Counted from the stretch's first letter, positions 15,935-23,846 are shown. The stretch: DNA of 38,815 nucleotides from Atribacteria bacterium SCGC AAA255-G05 (GCA_000405605.1 ASPA01000003.1:44176-82990); one strand, 5' to 3'. Translations and numbers: made by a program. The notes: a model not told the origin generated them from the sequence alone.

Positions 15935-16987
15935 TTAATTTTTCATCCTCTCTAAATCATATTCAGCAGATGTGCCCAATTCCCGGCCTATCGCCTGAAC
16001 TATCGGCTTGATTTCTTTCATTAATTGGGCAAAAGTATCGAGTTTTAAAGTCTGAGCTCCATCACTGAGCGAACTTTTTGGATCAGGATGAACTTCGATA
16101 AGCAGGCCGTCCGCTCCAACGGCTATGCCAGCTTTAGACATCGGACTTACCAACCTCCATCTGCCGGTAGCATGGCTGGGGTCTACAATTATGGGCAAGT
16201 GACTCAACCTCTTTAAGGCAGGGACTGCACTTAAATCCAAAGTATTACGGGTATAGTTTTCAAAAGTACGAATTCCCCGCTCACATAATATTACCTCATA
16301 ATTTCCTTGAGACAAAATATATTCTGCTGATAATAACAGCTCCTCCAAGGAAGCTGACATTCCTCTTTTTAATAATATTGGCTTTTTAATTTTACCCAAT
16401 TCTTTCAGCAATACAAAATTCTGCATATTACGGGCGCCTACCTGAAATATGTCGGTATATTTACCTACCAGCTCTATCTGGTTAACCGACATCACTTCAG
16501 TTACAACTGCCAAACCTGTCTCTTCCCCGGCTTGAGCCAGCAATTTTAAGCCTTCCTCCCCTAACCCTTGAAAGCTGTAAGGAGAACTCCGAGGTTTAAA
16601 AGCTCCTCCCCTTAATATCTTTGCTCCGGCAGCTTTGACATAGCGGGCTGTCTCAAATATCTGTTTCTCATTTTCTACCACACATGGTCCGGCCATTATT
16701 ATCACCTCTTTGCCGCCAATAACTACATCCTTTACTTTAACTGTAGTATCGAAACTCTTAAATTCCCTGCTTGCCAATTTGTAAGGCTTTACGATGCGGA
16801 TAATTTCTTCCACGCCGTTAAAGGCATAAAAAGGAACAGAAGCTAAATTTTCTACATCTCCGATTACTCCTAAAATAATCCGCCTTTCTCCCCGAGATAT
16901 GTGTACTTTGTGTCCCATTTCGCGTAATTTCTGTATTACTTTTTCTACATCAGCATCATCGGTTTTGCCATTCATTACAATAATCAT
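15935..16987 (-). CDS. aroF: 3-deoxy-7-phosphoheptulonate (DAHP) synthase with N-terminal regulatory domain
   Basis: It condenses PEP and erythrose-4-phosphate, the entry step of the pathway. The 350 residues comprise a small N-terminal ferredoxin-like domain (about 1-70) and the KDSA-like barrel. The barrel contains MAGPCVVENEKQ, RGGAFKPRSSPYSFQGLG, VGARNMQNF, LLKRGMSASLEELLLSAEY, ILCERGIRTFENYTRN, PIIVDPSHATGRWRLV and GLLIEVHPDPKSSLSDG. This matches the Thermotoga-type enzyme, whose N-terminal domain mediates tyrosine/phenylalanine inhibition; that control is inferred here. ATG overlaps the aroH stop (ATGA). Confidence 0.96.
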   Translation of the reverse strand: MIIVMNGKTDDADVEKVIQKLREMGHKVHISRGERRIILGVIGDVENLASVPFYAFNGVEEIIRIVKPYKLASREFKSFDTTVKVKDVVIGGKEVIIMAGPCVVENEKQIFETARYVKAAGAKILRGGAFKPRSSPYSFQGLGEEGLKLLAQAGEETGLAVVTEVMSVNQIELVGKYTDIFQVGARNMQNFVLLKELGKIKKPILLKRGMSASLEELLLSAEYILSQGNYEVILCERGIRTFENYTRNTLDLSAVPALKRLSHLPIIVDPSHATGRWRLVSPMSKAGIAVGADGLLIEVHPDPKSSLSDGAQTLKLDTFAQLMKEIKPIVQAIGRELGTSAEYDLERMKN

Positions 16988-17379
16988 TTAGACTCACTCT
17001 CCTTTAAATTTAAGGTCTCTTTAACCAAATCTTTTCTTAATATTTCTGCTCCTCTTAAATAGCAATGCTTTATTTCTGTTTGACTTTTTTGGCAATTTAT
17101 CTGGATTAATATTCGAATACATCTAGACAGGCTCCCCGGAACATCTATTTCTTGCATATCAAAAAGGGGAACTCTATTCCAGCCTAATTCTCGTGCTGAT
17201 TGAGCAGGAAAGGCAGCATTTAAATCAGGAGTTGCACTAAAAAAAATACTTACTATATCTTCAATCTTAAAATTATTCTCTTTCTGTAAAGTAATCAGTA
17301 ATTCTTTGGTCTTTTTGATAATTTCTTCTTTGGTATTGCTCTCTGCAGTTGTTGCCCCTCTTATTCCTCGTACTAACAT
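16984..17379 (-). CDS. aroH: Chorismate mutase, AroH type
   Basis: It rearranges chorismate to prephenate. The 131 residues match the monofunctional AroH fold: VRGIRGATTAESNTKEEIIK, a central FFSATPDLNAAFPAQSAREL, and VPLFDMQEIDVPGSLSRCIR ahead of the C-terminal helix. The active-site Arg in RGIRGATT and the Arg in the SARELGW segment are present. It is the first gene of the aro unit, with a good AAAAGAGGTG site before ATG 17379, and is preceded by the structured leader at 17450-17581. Confidence 0.95.
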   Translation of the reverse strand: MLVRGIRGATTAESNTKEEIIKKTKELLITLQKENNFKIEDIVSIFFSATPDLNAAFPAQSARELGWNRVPLFDMQEIDVPGSLSRCIRILIQINCQKSQTEIKHCYLRGAEILRKDLVKETLNLKESESK

Positions 17380-17399
17380 ACTTTCACCTCTTTTCTGTT

Positions 17400-17441
17400 C
17401 CCCCTCACCCTACTCCTCTCCTACTAGTGGAAAGAGAAAGG
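17400..17441. repeat. Second copy of the CCCCTCACC repeat, upstream of aroH
   Basis: CCCCCTCACCCTACTCCTCT and the following CTACTAGTGGAAAGAGAAAGG form a weak hairpin related to 10250-10288. It lies between the leader hairpin and the aroH ribosome site, within the untranslated leader. Confidence 0.6.
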
Positions 17442-17449
17442 AAAATAAT

Positions 17450-17581
17450 AAAGGCCATAGGAATTTAAAAAACCTATGGCCCTTATATATAAATATACAA
17501 AGAGGTCATAGGCATAAAACCGATGTTTATGCCTATGACCTCTTATTTTAAACTTCTAAGATGTTAAGGCATAAACATCGG
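17450..17581 (-). promoter_or_regulatory. Structured leader of the aro operon with alternative hairpins (possible attenuator)
   Basis: On the minus strand five segments can pair in conflicting ways. Segment 0 (17581-17568, CCGATGTTTATGCC) pairs perfectly with 14 bases in and after segment 1. Segment 1 (17544-17526, AAGAGGTCATAGGCATAAA) pairs over 19 bp with segment 2 (17518-17500, TTTATGCCTATGACCTCTT). The CCTATGACC of segment 2 can pair 8 of 9 with GGCCATAGG of segment 3 (17484-17473). Segment 3 pairs over 12 bp with segment 4 (17461-17450), and a TTTATTATTTT tract follows. That is the logic of pause, antiterminator and terminator. A 10-codon frame MPMTSLYIYI (17515-17483) with two Tyr codons ends at the terminator stem, but it has no clear ribosome site. 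An alternative is a plain terminator for the upstream greA-sua5 unit. Confidence 0.55.
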
Positions 17582-17730
17582 TGGTATAATAGTAGAAATA
17601 AAAATTAAAGGAATTTATTGATTTAATAAACTCTCTATTTATAGTCACCTTGTCTACTCCTTAACATTTTTTAAAATATTAGCATACTCTTCTAGTTCTG
17701 TCAAATTTTTTAATAACAATTTTTTAATAT
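17582..17730. other. Spacer between sua5 and the aro leader
   Basis: This is AT-rich sequence with no gene. On the minus strand a TATTAT (about 17584-17589) could be the -10 box of the aro promoter, but I see no convincing -35 box at proper spacing. Confidence 0.3.
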
Positions 17731-18753
17731 TTATTTAGGGGCGGCAGCTTTTCTTAATCGCTCCATTATTGCCAAGCCCAAATCATGTTCTTCTAAACCT
17801 TCAGCAATAATAATCTCAAATCCTTCTTTATCAAAACTCCTTAAGGTTGAGAAGAGATTTGTTGCACAAACGTCTAACTCACTGCCTTTACCTATAACTT
17901 TAAATTCAAATCCATTATATTTATTCTGATTCTCTTCTTTAGCCATTATCCCCACTTTAAGCTCCTGCGCTATATATTTAGAAGCCAGCCTGCGAACTTC
18001 TTCTACTTGAGCATCCCCCTTCTTTTCTACTAAAATCAATTTTGCCCGGGGAGAATAATGACTGTTTAACATTCCCGGTGAACGGAAACCTTCTTCTAGC
18101 TCCTTACTTATTTTTACCTGACCAACCACTTCTTTTAATTTTTCTACTGATATCCCCCCTGCCCTCAATACTTGAACGGGTTCAACAGTTACATCCAACA
18201 CAGTAGATTCTACTCCTACTTTTGTTTTGCCTCCATCAATAATCATCTTAATTTTCCCGCCCAAATCATCGGCTACGTGTTGAGCAGTAGTGGGGCTGGT
18301 CCTTCCAAAAAGGTTGGCACTGGGAGCTGCTATGGGAGTTTTAGCCTCTCTAATTAAGCTTAAAGCAATATCATCAGCAGGCATCCTTACCGCAATCGTA
18401 TCTAAACCGGCAGTAACAATACCTGAAACTAATTCAGATTTTTTAAGGACTAAAGTAAGGGGACCCGGCCAAAATGCTTTGGCTAATTTTAAAGCTACCG
18501 AGGGAACTTTCCTGGATAATCTATATAGTTCTTTTATATCGGCAATATGAGCAATTAGCGGGTCATTAAATGGTCTTCCTTTGGCTTGAAATATTTTCGC
18601 AACCGCTTTATCATTGAGGGCATCTGCCCCCAATCCATAAACTGTTTCAGTTGGGAAAGCCACCAGGTTACTTTTTTTTATTTCTTCGGCAGCTATTTTA
18701 ATCTTAGCTAAATCTATTTTTTGGGGATTTATTTCTAATATTATGGTTTTCAT
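17731..18753 (-). CDS. ywlC: L-threonylcarbamoyladenylate synthase (Sua5/YwlC type)
   Basis: It makes threonylcarbamoyl-AMP from threonine, bicarbonate and ATP for the t6A37 modification of ANN-decoding tRNAs. The YrdC-like domain (residues about 15-205) has LVAFPTETVYGLGADALNDK, IFQAKGRPFNDPLIAHI, VAVRMPAD-like IAVRMPADDIALSL, and PIAAPSANLFGRTSPTTAQHV. The C-terminal Sua5 domain (about 225-338) starts at RSPGMLNSHYSPRAKLIL. The 340-residue length is that of the two-domain form. Its ATG shares one base with the greA stop (TAATG), so translation is coupled. Confidence 0.95.
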   Translation of the reverse strand: MKTIILEINPQKIDLAKIKIAAEEIKKSNLVAFPTETVYGLGADALNDKAVAKIFQAKGRPFNDPLIAHIADIKELYRLSRKVPSVALKLAKAFWPGPLTLVLKKSELVSGIVTAGLDTIAVRMPADDIALSLIREAKTPIAAPSANLFGRTSPTTAQHVADDLGGKIKMIIDGGKTKVGVESTVLDVTVEPVQVLRAGGISVEKLKEVVGQVKISKELEEGFRSPGMLNSHYSPRAKLILVEKKGDAQVEEVRRLASKYIAQELKVGIMAKEENQNKYNGFEFKVIGKGSELDVCATNLFSTLRSFDKEGFEIIIAEGLEEHDLGLAIMERLRKAAAPK

Positions 18754-19223
18754 TATAATATTTTTAATATTTTATATCTTAATATTCCGATAGGAACTTC
18801 AATCACTACCTCTTCTCCTTCCTGGTGACCTAAGAAGGCCTGCGCCAAGGGAGAATTTAGGGATATTTTATTTTGTGCAAAACTTACTTGATCATCTGGG
18901 GCAAAGATGTATTCTATTTCTTCCCCGGAACCTAAATTTTTCAGCTTTAAAGTTGTGCCGATGCCAATCCCTTCCGAACAGCAGTCTTCTTCTACTACTT
19001 TTGCCCGACTTAACTTTTGCTTTAATCTAACAATATTTATTTCGTTCATACGTTGATCTTCCTGGGCAATATTATATTCTGCATTTTCAGATATATCTCC
19101 ATACTCTAAAGCCCGGCTAATATCTTCTTGTATTTCTTTTCTTTTTTCTCTCTCTAAATGCTTTATCTCTTCTTTTAAATTTTTCAAGCCTTCCTTGCTA
19201 AAAAAAATTTCGTTATTATTCAC
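18753..19223 (-). CDS. greA: Transcription elongation factor GreA
   Basis: It rescues backtracked RNA polymerase by stimulating transcript cleavage through the secondary channel. The 156 residues have the N-terminal coiled coil (about 10-75) with the acidic tip sequence ALEYGDISENAEYNIAQEDQ. The C-terminal FKBP-like domain (IGTTLKLKNLGSGEEIEYIF to the end) follows, with SPLAQAFLGHQEGEEVVIEV. The start is GTG 19223 with a GAGGGG site at short spacing. It is the first gene after the terminator at 19279-19303, so a promoter should lie in 19224-19278; a TATACT box is visible there. Confidence 0.95.
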   Translation of the reverse strand: MNNNEIFFSKEGLKNLKEEIKHLEREKRKEIQEDISRALEYGDISENAEYNIAQEDQRMNEINIVRLKQKLSRAKVVEEDCCSEGIGIGTTLKLKNLGSGEEIEYIFAPDDQVSFAQNKISLNSPLAQAFLGHQEGEEVVIEVPIGILRYKILKIL

Positions 19224-19278
19224 TTTTCCCCTCTTTTATCTTATCAATTTTATCGGTCAGTATAATATTTTATATTAT

Positions 19279-19303
19279 AAAAAGAGCAGGTAGCCCCTGC
19301 TCG
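19279..19303 (-). terminator. Rho-independent terminator after tRNA-Glu
   Basis: On the minus strand GAGCAGG and CCTGCTC form a 7-bp GC-rich stem with a 5-base loop, followed immediately by TTTTT. It closes the gltX/tRNA unit and isolates greA. Confidence 0.9.
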
Positions 19304-19332
19304 TCTTGAAATTATATTATTATTTTAAAAAA

Positions 19333-19407
19333 TGGTAGCGCAAGGGGGAATTGAACCCCCGTTTGCTGATTGAGAGCCAGCCGAATTAACCACTATTCGA
19401 TTGCGCC
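19333..19407 (-). tRNA. tRNA-Glu (CTC)
   Basis: The acceptor arm pairs GGCGCAA with TTGCGCT, and the ACCA end is encoded. The anticodon stem GCTGG/TCAGC encloses CTCTCAA, giving anticodon CTC (codon GAG). The T-arm reads CGGGGGTTCAATTCCCCC. Length is 75 nt. It lies downstream of tRNA-Gln and gltX on the same strand. Confidence 0.95.
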
Positions 19408-19727
19408 AAAACTAATTAACCAATTAAACTAGTCGTTAGTGAATAGTGAATAGTCGTTAGTAGAGAAAATACATGATAATGCAATCCAACGATTTGTCAA
19501 TTAATACATGTTCTTTTCTCTTTGTCTTGTTCTTTGCATTTTCTTCGTTAAATACTAAATACCAACGACTCACATTACAACTATCACTCTTACTATTTGC
19601 CAACCAGCACTTATAGCCCGCACCTATACGCTACACGCTATCTAACAACTATCTTTTTTGCTTCTTCTTTATTTTTCTTTCCTCTTTTCCTCACTATTCA
19701 CCATTCACTAACGACTATTCACTAAAG
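19408..19727. repeat. Spacer between two tRNAs, largely word repeats
   Basis: No gene is seen. Family A words occupy 19430-19463 (AGTCGTTAGTGAATAGTGAA) and, in the opposite orientation, 19691-19724 (CACTATTCACCATTCACTAA). Family B occupies 19615-19650 (CCGCACCTATACGCTACACG). The two A blocks form an imperfect inverted pair across the spacer. Confidence 0.65.
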
Positions 19728-19801
19728 TGGCTGAGGGAGGTGGGCTCGAACCACCGTTCCCAGATCCAGAATCTGGTGTCCTACCACTGGACGATCCCCC
19801 A
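19728..19801 (-). tRNA. tRNA-Gln (CTG)
   Basis: The acceptor arm pairs TGGGGGA with TCCCTCA, with the U1-A72 pair typical of tRNA-Gln, and CCA is encoded. The anticodon stem CCAGA/TCTGG encloses TTCTGGA, giving anticodon CTG (codon CAG). The T-arm reads GGTGGTTCGAGCCCACC. Length is 74 nt. It begins 54 bases after the gltX stop. Confidence 0.95.
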
Positions 19802-19855
19802 ATATCAATACTATTTCATTACATATTTTATAACATTTTCTATTTTTTTAAAAGC

Positions 19856-21343
19856 CTATTTTCTATTTTTTGCTTCTTTTATTTTTTCTATGGCTTTTTT
19901 CAAGCGTTTAACAGTCTTGTCCTGACCTAACACCACCATTAATTCAAACAAACCAGGGCCTACTTTTTTACCGCTCAGCGCAACCCGGGTAGGATGGATT
20001 ATTTGGCCACCTTTTATTTGTAAAGAAGAAGCAACTTTTCTTACGGCATTTTCACTACTTTCTTCGTCCCAACATTTAATAGCAGAAAGCTTTTCCTCTA
20101 AAGCCTGCAAAATACCCGGTACGCCTTCTTTGTTTAATACGCTGCCAAAGGCCTGTGGTTCAATATTAATTTTATCCACAAAAAAATAATCCGCGTAGTC
20201 AATAAACTGAGAAAAATTTTTAATCCTTCCCTGCATCAACTTCAGTACTTCTTTTATGTACTCATTTTTTGCCGGAGAAAGATTTTCTTCATTTTCAATA
20301 TAATTAGCCTCTTTAAGAAAAGGAAGAAGCATTTTGGTTAAGAAATCGATAGGCATCTTCTTTAAATATTCACTATTAAACCAATTTAGTTTTTCCATAC
20401 TAAAAACAGCGGCGTGTTTGGAAATTTTATCTAAAGTAAATTCTTTAGCAATTTCTTCTACAGAAAATATTTCTCTATTACTACCGGAAGACCACCCTAA
20501 ATGAGCAATGTAGTTGACTAGTGCTTCTGGTATATACCCCATTTTTCGGTATTCCATAACAGATGCTGCTCCGTGGCGCTTACTTAATTTAGCATGATCT
20601 TCTCCCATGATCATCGGAATATGAGCAAATTTTGGCACATCAAATCCCAGGGCTTCATAGATTACTATCTGTTTGGGAGTATTAGAAATATGGTCATCTC
20701 CTCTCATAACATCGGTAATCTTCATTAAGGCATCATCAATGACTACCGCATAATTATAAGTGGGAATTCCGTCTGATTTCATTATTACAAAATCACTTAA
20801 CAGCCCGCCGTCAAAAGTCACTTCACCTCTTAATAAATCATTAAAGGCAATTTCCTTGGTAGGAATCTTAAGTCTTATTACCGGCTTTCTACCTTCTGCT
20901 TCATATCTCTTTTTATCCTCTTCGCTAAGGCTCAAGCAATGTCTATCATACTTAAGAGATTTGTTTTCTTTTGATTGTTTTTCTCTGCTCTCAGCCAATT
21001 CTTCTCTGGTACAATAACAATAGTAAGCTTTTTTATCCTTCAGTAATTGCTTAGCATATTTCTGATAAAGATGCAATCTCTGCATCTGATAATAAGGACT
21101 ATATTCCCCGCCTTTTCCGGGGCCTTCATCCCAATCTAAACCAAGCCATTTCATGCCTTCCAATATTACATTTACTGCTTCTTCGGTAGACCTTACTTGA
21201 TCGGTATCTTCAATGCGCAAAACAAAGGTCCCATTATAATGTCTGGCATAGAGCCAATTAAATAAAGCTGTTCGGGCTCCTCCGATGTGCAACATACCTG
21301 TAGGGCTGGGGGCAAACCTAACCCGTATTTTTTTGTTTTCCAT
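19856..21343 (-). CDS. gltX: Glutamyl-tRNA synthetase
   Basis: It charges tRNA-Glu with glutamate. In organisms lacking GlnRS it also mischarges tRNA-Gln for GatCAB to amidate. The class I motifs are SPTGMLHIGGARTALFNW (HIGH-like, about residue 13) and KLSKRHG (about 252). A likely zinc site is Cys109, Cys111 and Cys136 (YCYC...YDRHC). Residues about 330-495 form the helical anticodon-binding region. The 495-residue length is normal. Co-directional tRNA-Gln and tRNA-Glu genes follow immediately. Discriminating versus non-discriminating behaviour cannot be decided by eye. Confidence 0.96.
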   Translation of the reverse strand: MENKKIRVRFAPSPTGMLHIGGARTALFNWLYARHYNGTFVLRIEDTDQVRSTEEAVNVILEGMKWLGLDWDEGPGKGGEYSPYYQMQRLHLYQKYAKQLLKDKKAYYCYCTREELAESREKQSKENKSLKYDRHCLSLSEEDKKRYEAEGRKPVIRLKIPTKEIAFNDLLRGEVTFDGGLLSDFVIMKSDGIPTYNYAVVIDDALMKITDVMRGDDHISNTPKQIVIYEALGFDVPKFAHIPMIMGEDHAKLSKRHGAASVMEYRKMGYIPEALVNYIAHLGWSSGSNREIFSVEEIAKEFTLDKISKHAAVFSMEKLNWFNSEYLKKMPIDFLTKMLLPFLKEANYIENEENLSPAKNEYIKEVLKLMQGRIKNFSQFIDYADYFFVDKINIEPQAFGSVLNKEGVPGILQALEEKLSAIKCWDEESSENAVRKVASSLQIKGGQIIHPTRVALSGKKVGPGLFELMVVLGQDKTVKRLKKAIEKIKEAKNRK

Positions 21344-21626
21344 TCTTCCTCCATCCTTAACCAGTCGTTAATGAATAGTTCTGTACGCTATATGCTATTT
21401 TTTTAAGAAACAAGATTATTATAATATAAAAGCATTAAGAACACAATCTTTTAGTACAGTATCGGGTATCACGTATATAGTGAAGGAGGGAAGAGACAGA
21501 ATTCAGGAGTCAGGAGCCAGAATAAGATATTATCGAGTATTGCGTATCGATTACCAAGTAAAATACAGTAATAAGTGATGAGTAATGAGTAATAAGATTA
21601 ATTTTTTAAATTATAAAAACAGGGGT
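21344..21626. repeat. Spacer that is almost entirely a mosaic of word repeats
   Basis: In order: family A at 21361-21380 (CCAGTCGTTAATGAATAG), B at 21384-21396 (TACGCTATATGCT), E at 21458-21480 (GTATCGGGTATCACGTATA), C at 21500-21524 (ATTCAGGAGTCAGGAGCCAG), E again at 21529-21551 (TATCGAGTATTGCGTATCGA), and F at 21570-21598 (AATAAGTGATGAGTAATGAG). No gene or clear terminator is seen. This is the densest example in the window. Confidence 0.7.
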
Positions 21627-22544
21627 TTATTTAACTAATTCTGAAACCGGGACTATTTCTATACCCGCCCTAATTAATTCAGGAATCATTATCTTCAATA
21701 CATAAAAAGTATTTATCCGATCATGGCCGATAGCAATTACCTCTCCTTTTTCTAAAGCTATTTCTTGAACTTCTAACATCTGCCCTTTAATATATTCCAT
21801 ATCATTATTATTATCCAAAAAGACCGACCTTACCGCAGCCTTAATCCCCATCTCCTGGGCAACCTCGTAGGCAATAGAATTCTTACTGGTCATACTATCT
21901 ATAAAAAATAAATTGTATCCTTTAATCTCTTCAAAAACTATCTTCATAATTTCTCTGTCTTCGGTAATCTTTGATCCCATATGATTATTTACCCCAATTG
22001 CATACGAAAAATCTAATATACATTTCCTAACAGCCTGCCTAATCTCTTCTTCCGACATATAGGATTTAATAACACCGGGTCCGGGGTTGGCATCGGAATT
22101 ATTAGGCTCCATCGGTAGATGCAACATAATTTCTTTATTATTTTTTTTGCCCTCTTCTGCAGTAAAGTCAGAATACTGGAGAAAAGGTAATATAGATAGT
22201 GCTATAGGATATTCCAATTCTATCATTTTTTTTGCCACTTCTGTTTCATATCCCAAATCATCTATTATAAAAGCTACTTTGGGTGAAAAGTTTGTCTCTT
22301 CCTCTGAAGAGACCAAATCATCAACTATTAAATCTGCATATTGTTCGCTGTCATAAGTGGTTTCTTCAGATTCTTTTACTTCTAACTCTGTTTCATTGGT
22401 AACGGCCGGATTAATATCCTGGGTATTGCTAAGGTTATTTTCTTCCTTAATAGAATTATTAAATAAATTAGAAATATTAAAAGCTACGATCAAAATAATT
22501 ACTAAAGCAATAATATTTATAATTTCTTTCTGACTCTTCTTCAA
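21627..22544 (-). CDS. Divergent polysaccharide deacetylase family protein (YibQ-like)
   Basis: The 305-residue protein has an N-terminal membrane anchor (IINIIALVIILIVAFNISNL, about 5-25) and an acidic low-complexity linker (about 30-90). An extracytoplasmic domain of the divergent polysaccharide deacetylase family (YibQ/DUF610) follows. Landmarks are KVAFIIDDLGYE, MLHLPMEPN, GVNNHMGSKITED, LFFIDSMTSKNS and GEVIAIGHDR. The start is TTG 22544, with AAAGGA upstream. Its place after an EnvC-like gene and a CtpA gene recalls the envC-yibQ neighbourhood of Proteobacteria and suggests a role in peptidoglycan or cell-wall turnover. The exact substrate is not known. Confidence 0.88.
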   Translation of the reverse strand: MKKSQKEIINIIALVIILIVAFNISNLFNNSIKEENNLSNTQDINPAVTNETELEVKESEETTYDSEQYADLIVDDLVSSEEETNFSPKVAFIIDDLGYETEVAKKMIELEYPIALSILPFLQYSDFTAEEGKKNNKEIMLHLPMEPNNSDANPGPGVIKSYMSEEEIRQAVRKCILDFSYAIGVNNHMGSKITEDREIMKIVFEEIKGYNLFFIDSMTSKNSIAYEVAQEMGIKAAVRSVFLDNNNDMEYIKGQMLEVQEIALEKGEVIAIGHDRINTFYVLKIMIPELIRAGIEIVPVSELVK

Positions 22545-22574
22545 AATAATTTTCCTTTCGATTTAGTACCTAAA

Positions 22575-22633
22575 GGGCAGACACAAGGTCTGCCCCTATA
22601 ACTTATTCACTATTCACTAATGACTAACGACTG
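22575..22633. repeat. GGGCAGAC palindrome plus family A word repeat at the 3' end of ctpA
   Basis: GGGCAGAC (22575-22582) and GTCTGCCC (22588-22595) form a perfect 8-bp hairpin with no T-run. A family A block (ATTCACTATTCACTAATGAC, from about 22604) runs into the end of ctpA. The last codons of ctpA (SLVISE and the stop) are repeat sequence. Confidence 0.7.
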
Positions 22634-23812
22634 TTTTATTTCCTCTTCCAAGAACTGTATGGCCTTATTTAATTGCATGTCCTGTTCACTATCTTCCACC
22701 GGTTCTACTAATATATCCGGTTCAATCCCAATATGATTTATAGAACGCTCGTTAGGGGTGAAATATTCAGAAGTGGTAATAGCAATCCCTGAACCATTGT
22801 AAAGATTAAAGACTTGCTGAACTACTCCCTTGCCAAATGTTTTTTCTCCCATCAACTTACCCCTACCAGTATCCTGAATCGCTCCAGCTACAATCTCCGA
22901 AGCACTCGCACTACCCTCATTAACCAACACGAATAAAGGCCATTCAGGATATTTATTTCCTCTGGATTCTATAGTAGCTACTATCCCATCTCTATCTTTG
23001 ATATGGACAACCGGTCCTTCTTTTATAAATTTACTGGCTACCTCTATAGCACTATCCAATAATCCTCCCGGATTATTGCGTAAATCAAGAATAATCCCCT
23101 GAATATCACTATCTTTTTTAAATTCATTTAATACTTCTTTTAATTCAGGCTCGGTATTTATATTAAAAGTAGTAATCCTGATGTAACCAATGTTGTTATT
23201 CCTGCCCATTACCTCCTTTTTTACCGCTTTAACTTCGATTATATCTCGGATTATGGTAATTTCTAAAAGTTCCTCTATATTTCCTCTCTTAATTCCTAAG
23301 GTAACTTCAGTTCCTTTCTCTCCCCTTAAAATATTTACTGCTTCGTCTAATGCCATTCCTTCTGTTGATTTTCCATCAATCTCCGCTATCTTATCTCCTG
23401 CTTTTATTCCTGCTCCATAAGCCGGGGTATCTTCAATAGGAGAAATTATAGTTAATTGATCATCTTTTATAGAAATAATTATCCCTAATCCTCCAAAACG
23501 ACCTAAAAACATATCTTCCTGTTCCCTTTTAAGGCCTTCGGGATCCATATAACGAGTATAGGGGTCATCGAGGGTTTTAAGCATACCTCTTATTGCCCCC
23601 TGAATAACTTTATCTAAATCTATATCTTTCTTTACGTATTCAAATCTTATCAAATTTAAAGTTTCAAAGAAAGGCTCTAAATTGTTAAATAGTTCCTCTT
23701 CGTCAGTCTTACCATTTGCCCTAACATTATAAAATATAAATCCACTTATTATAGAAACCAATACAAAAATCGTAATTAAAGTAATTATTTTATTTCTTTT
23801 TATCTTAACCAA
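22610..23812 (-). CDS. ctpA: Carboxy-terminal processing protease, S41 family
   Basis: This membrane-anchored serine protease trims or degrades envelope proteins from their C-terminus. It has a signal anchor at residues 5-30, a tail-specific helical segment (about 40-90) and a PDZ domain (about 105-180, GLGIIISIKDDQLTIISPIE). The S41 core follows: GYIRITTFN, GIILDLRNNPGGLLDSAIEV, NEGSASASEIVAGAIQD and GEKTFGKGVVQQ. The likely Ser/Lys dyad is Ser303 and Lys328, 25 residues apart as in the family, with Gln332 nearby. The start is TTG 23812 with an AGGCGG site. The last six residues derive from a family A repeat. Neighbouring envC-ftsEX suggests it acts on division or peptidoglycan-hydrolase partners. 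Confidence 0.94.
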   Translation of the reverse strand: MVKIKRNKIITLITIFVLVSIISGFIFYNVRANGKTDEEELFNNLEPFFETLNLIRFEYVKKDIDLDKVIQGAIRGMLKTLDDPYTRYMDPEGLKREQEDMFLGRFGGLGIIISIKDDQLTIISPIEDTPAYGAGIKAGDKIAEIDGKSTEGMALDEAVNILRGEKGTEVTLGIKRGNIEELLEITIIRDIIEVKAVKKEVMGRNNNIGYIRITTFNINTEPELKEVLNEFKKDSDIQGIILDLRNNPGGLLDSAIEVASKFIKEGPVVHIKDRDGIVATIESRGNKYPEWPLFVLVNEGSASASEIVAGAIQDTGRGKLMGEKTFGKGVVQQVFNLYNGSGIAITTSEYFTPNERSINHIGIEPDILVEPVEDSEQDMQLNKAIQFLEEEIKQSLVISE

Positions 23813-23846
23813 TTTTTTTACCGCCTAATCTTAAAAATATTAATAT

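Noticed and set aside
17450..17581. T-box riboswitch or known aromatic riboswitch upstream of aroH
   Set aside because: I could not find a T-box consensus or specifier-loop layout; only the competing hairpins are supported.
19727..19930. Plus-strand frame starting MAEGGGLEPPFPDPESGV
   Set aside because: This is the well-known spurious translation across the complement of a tRNA gene, here tRNA-Gln, running into antisense gltX.
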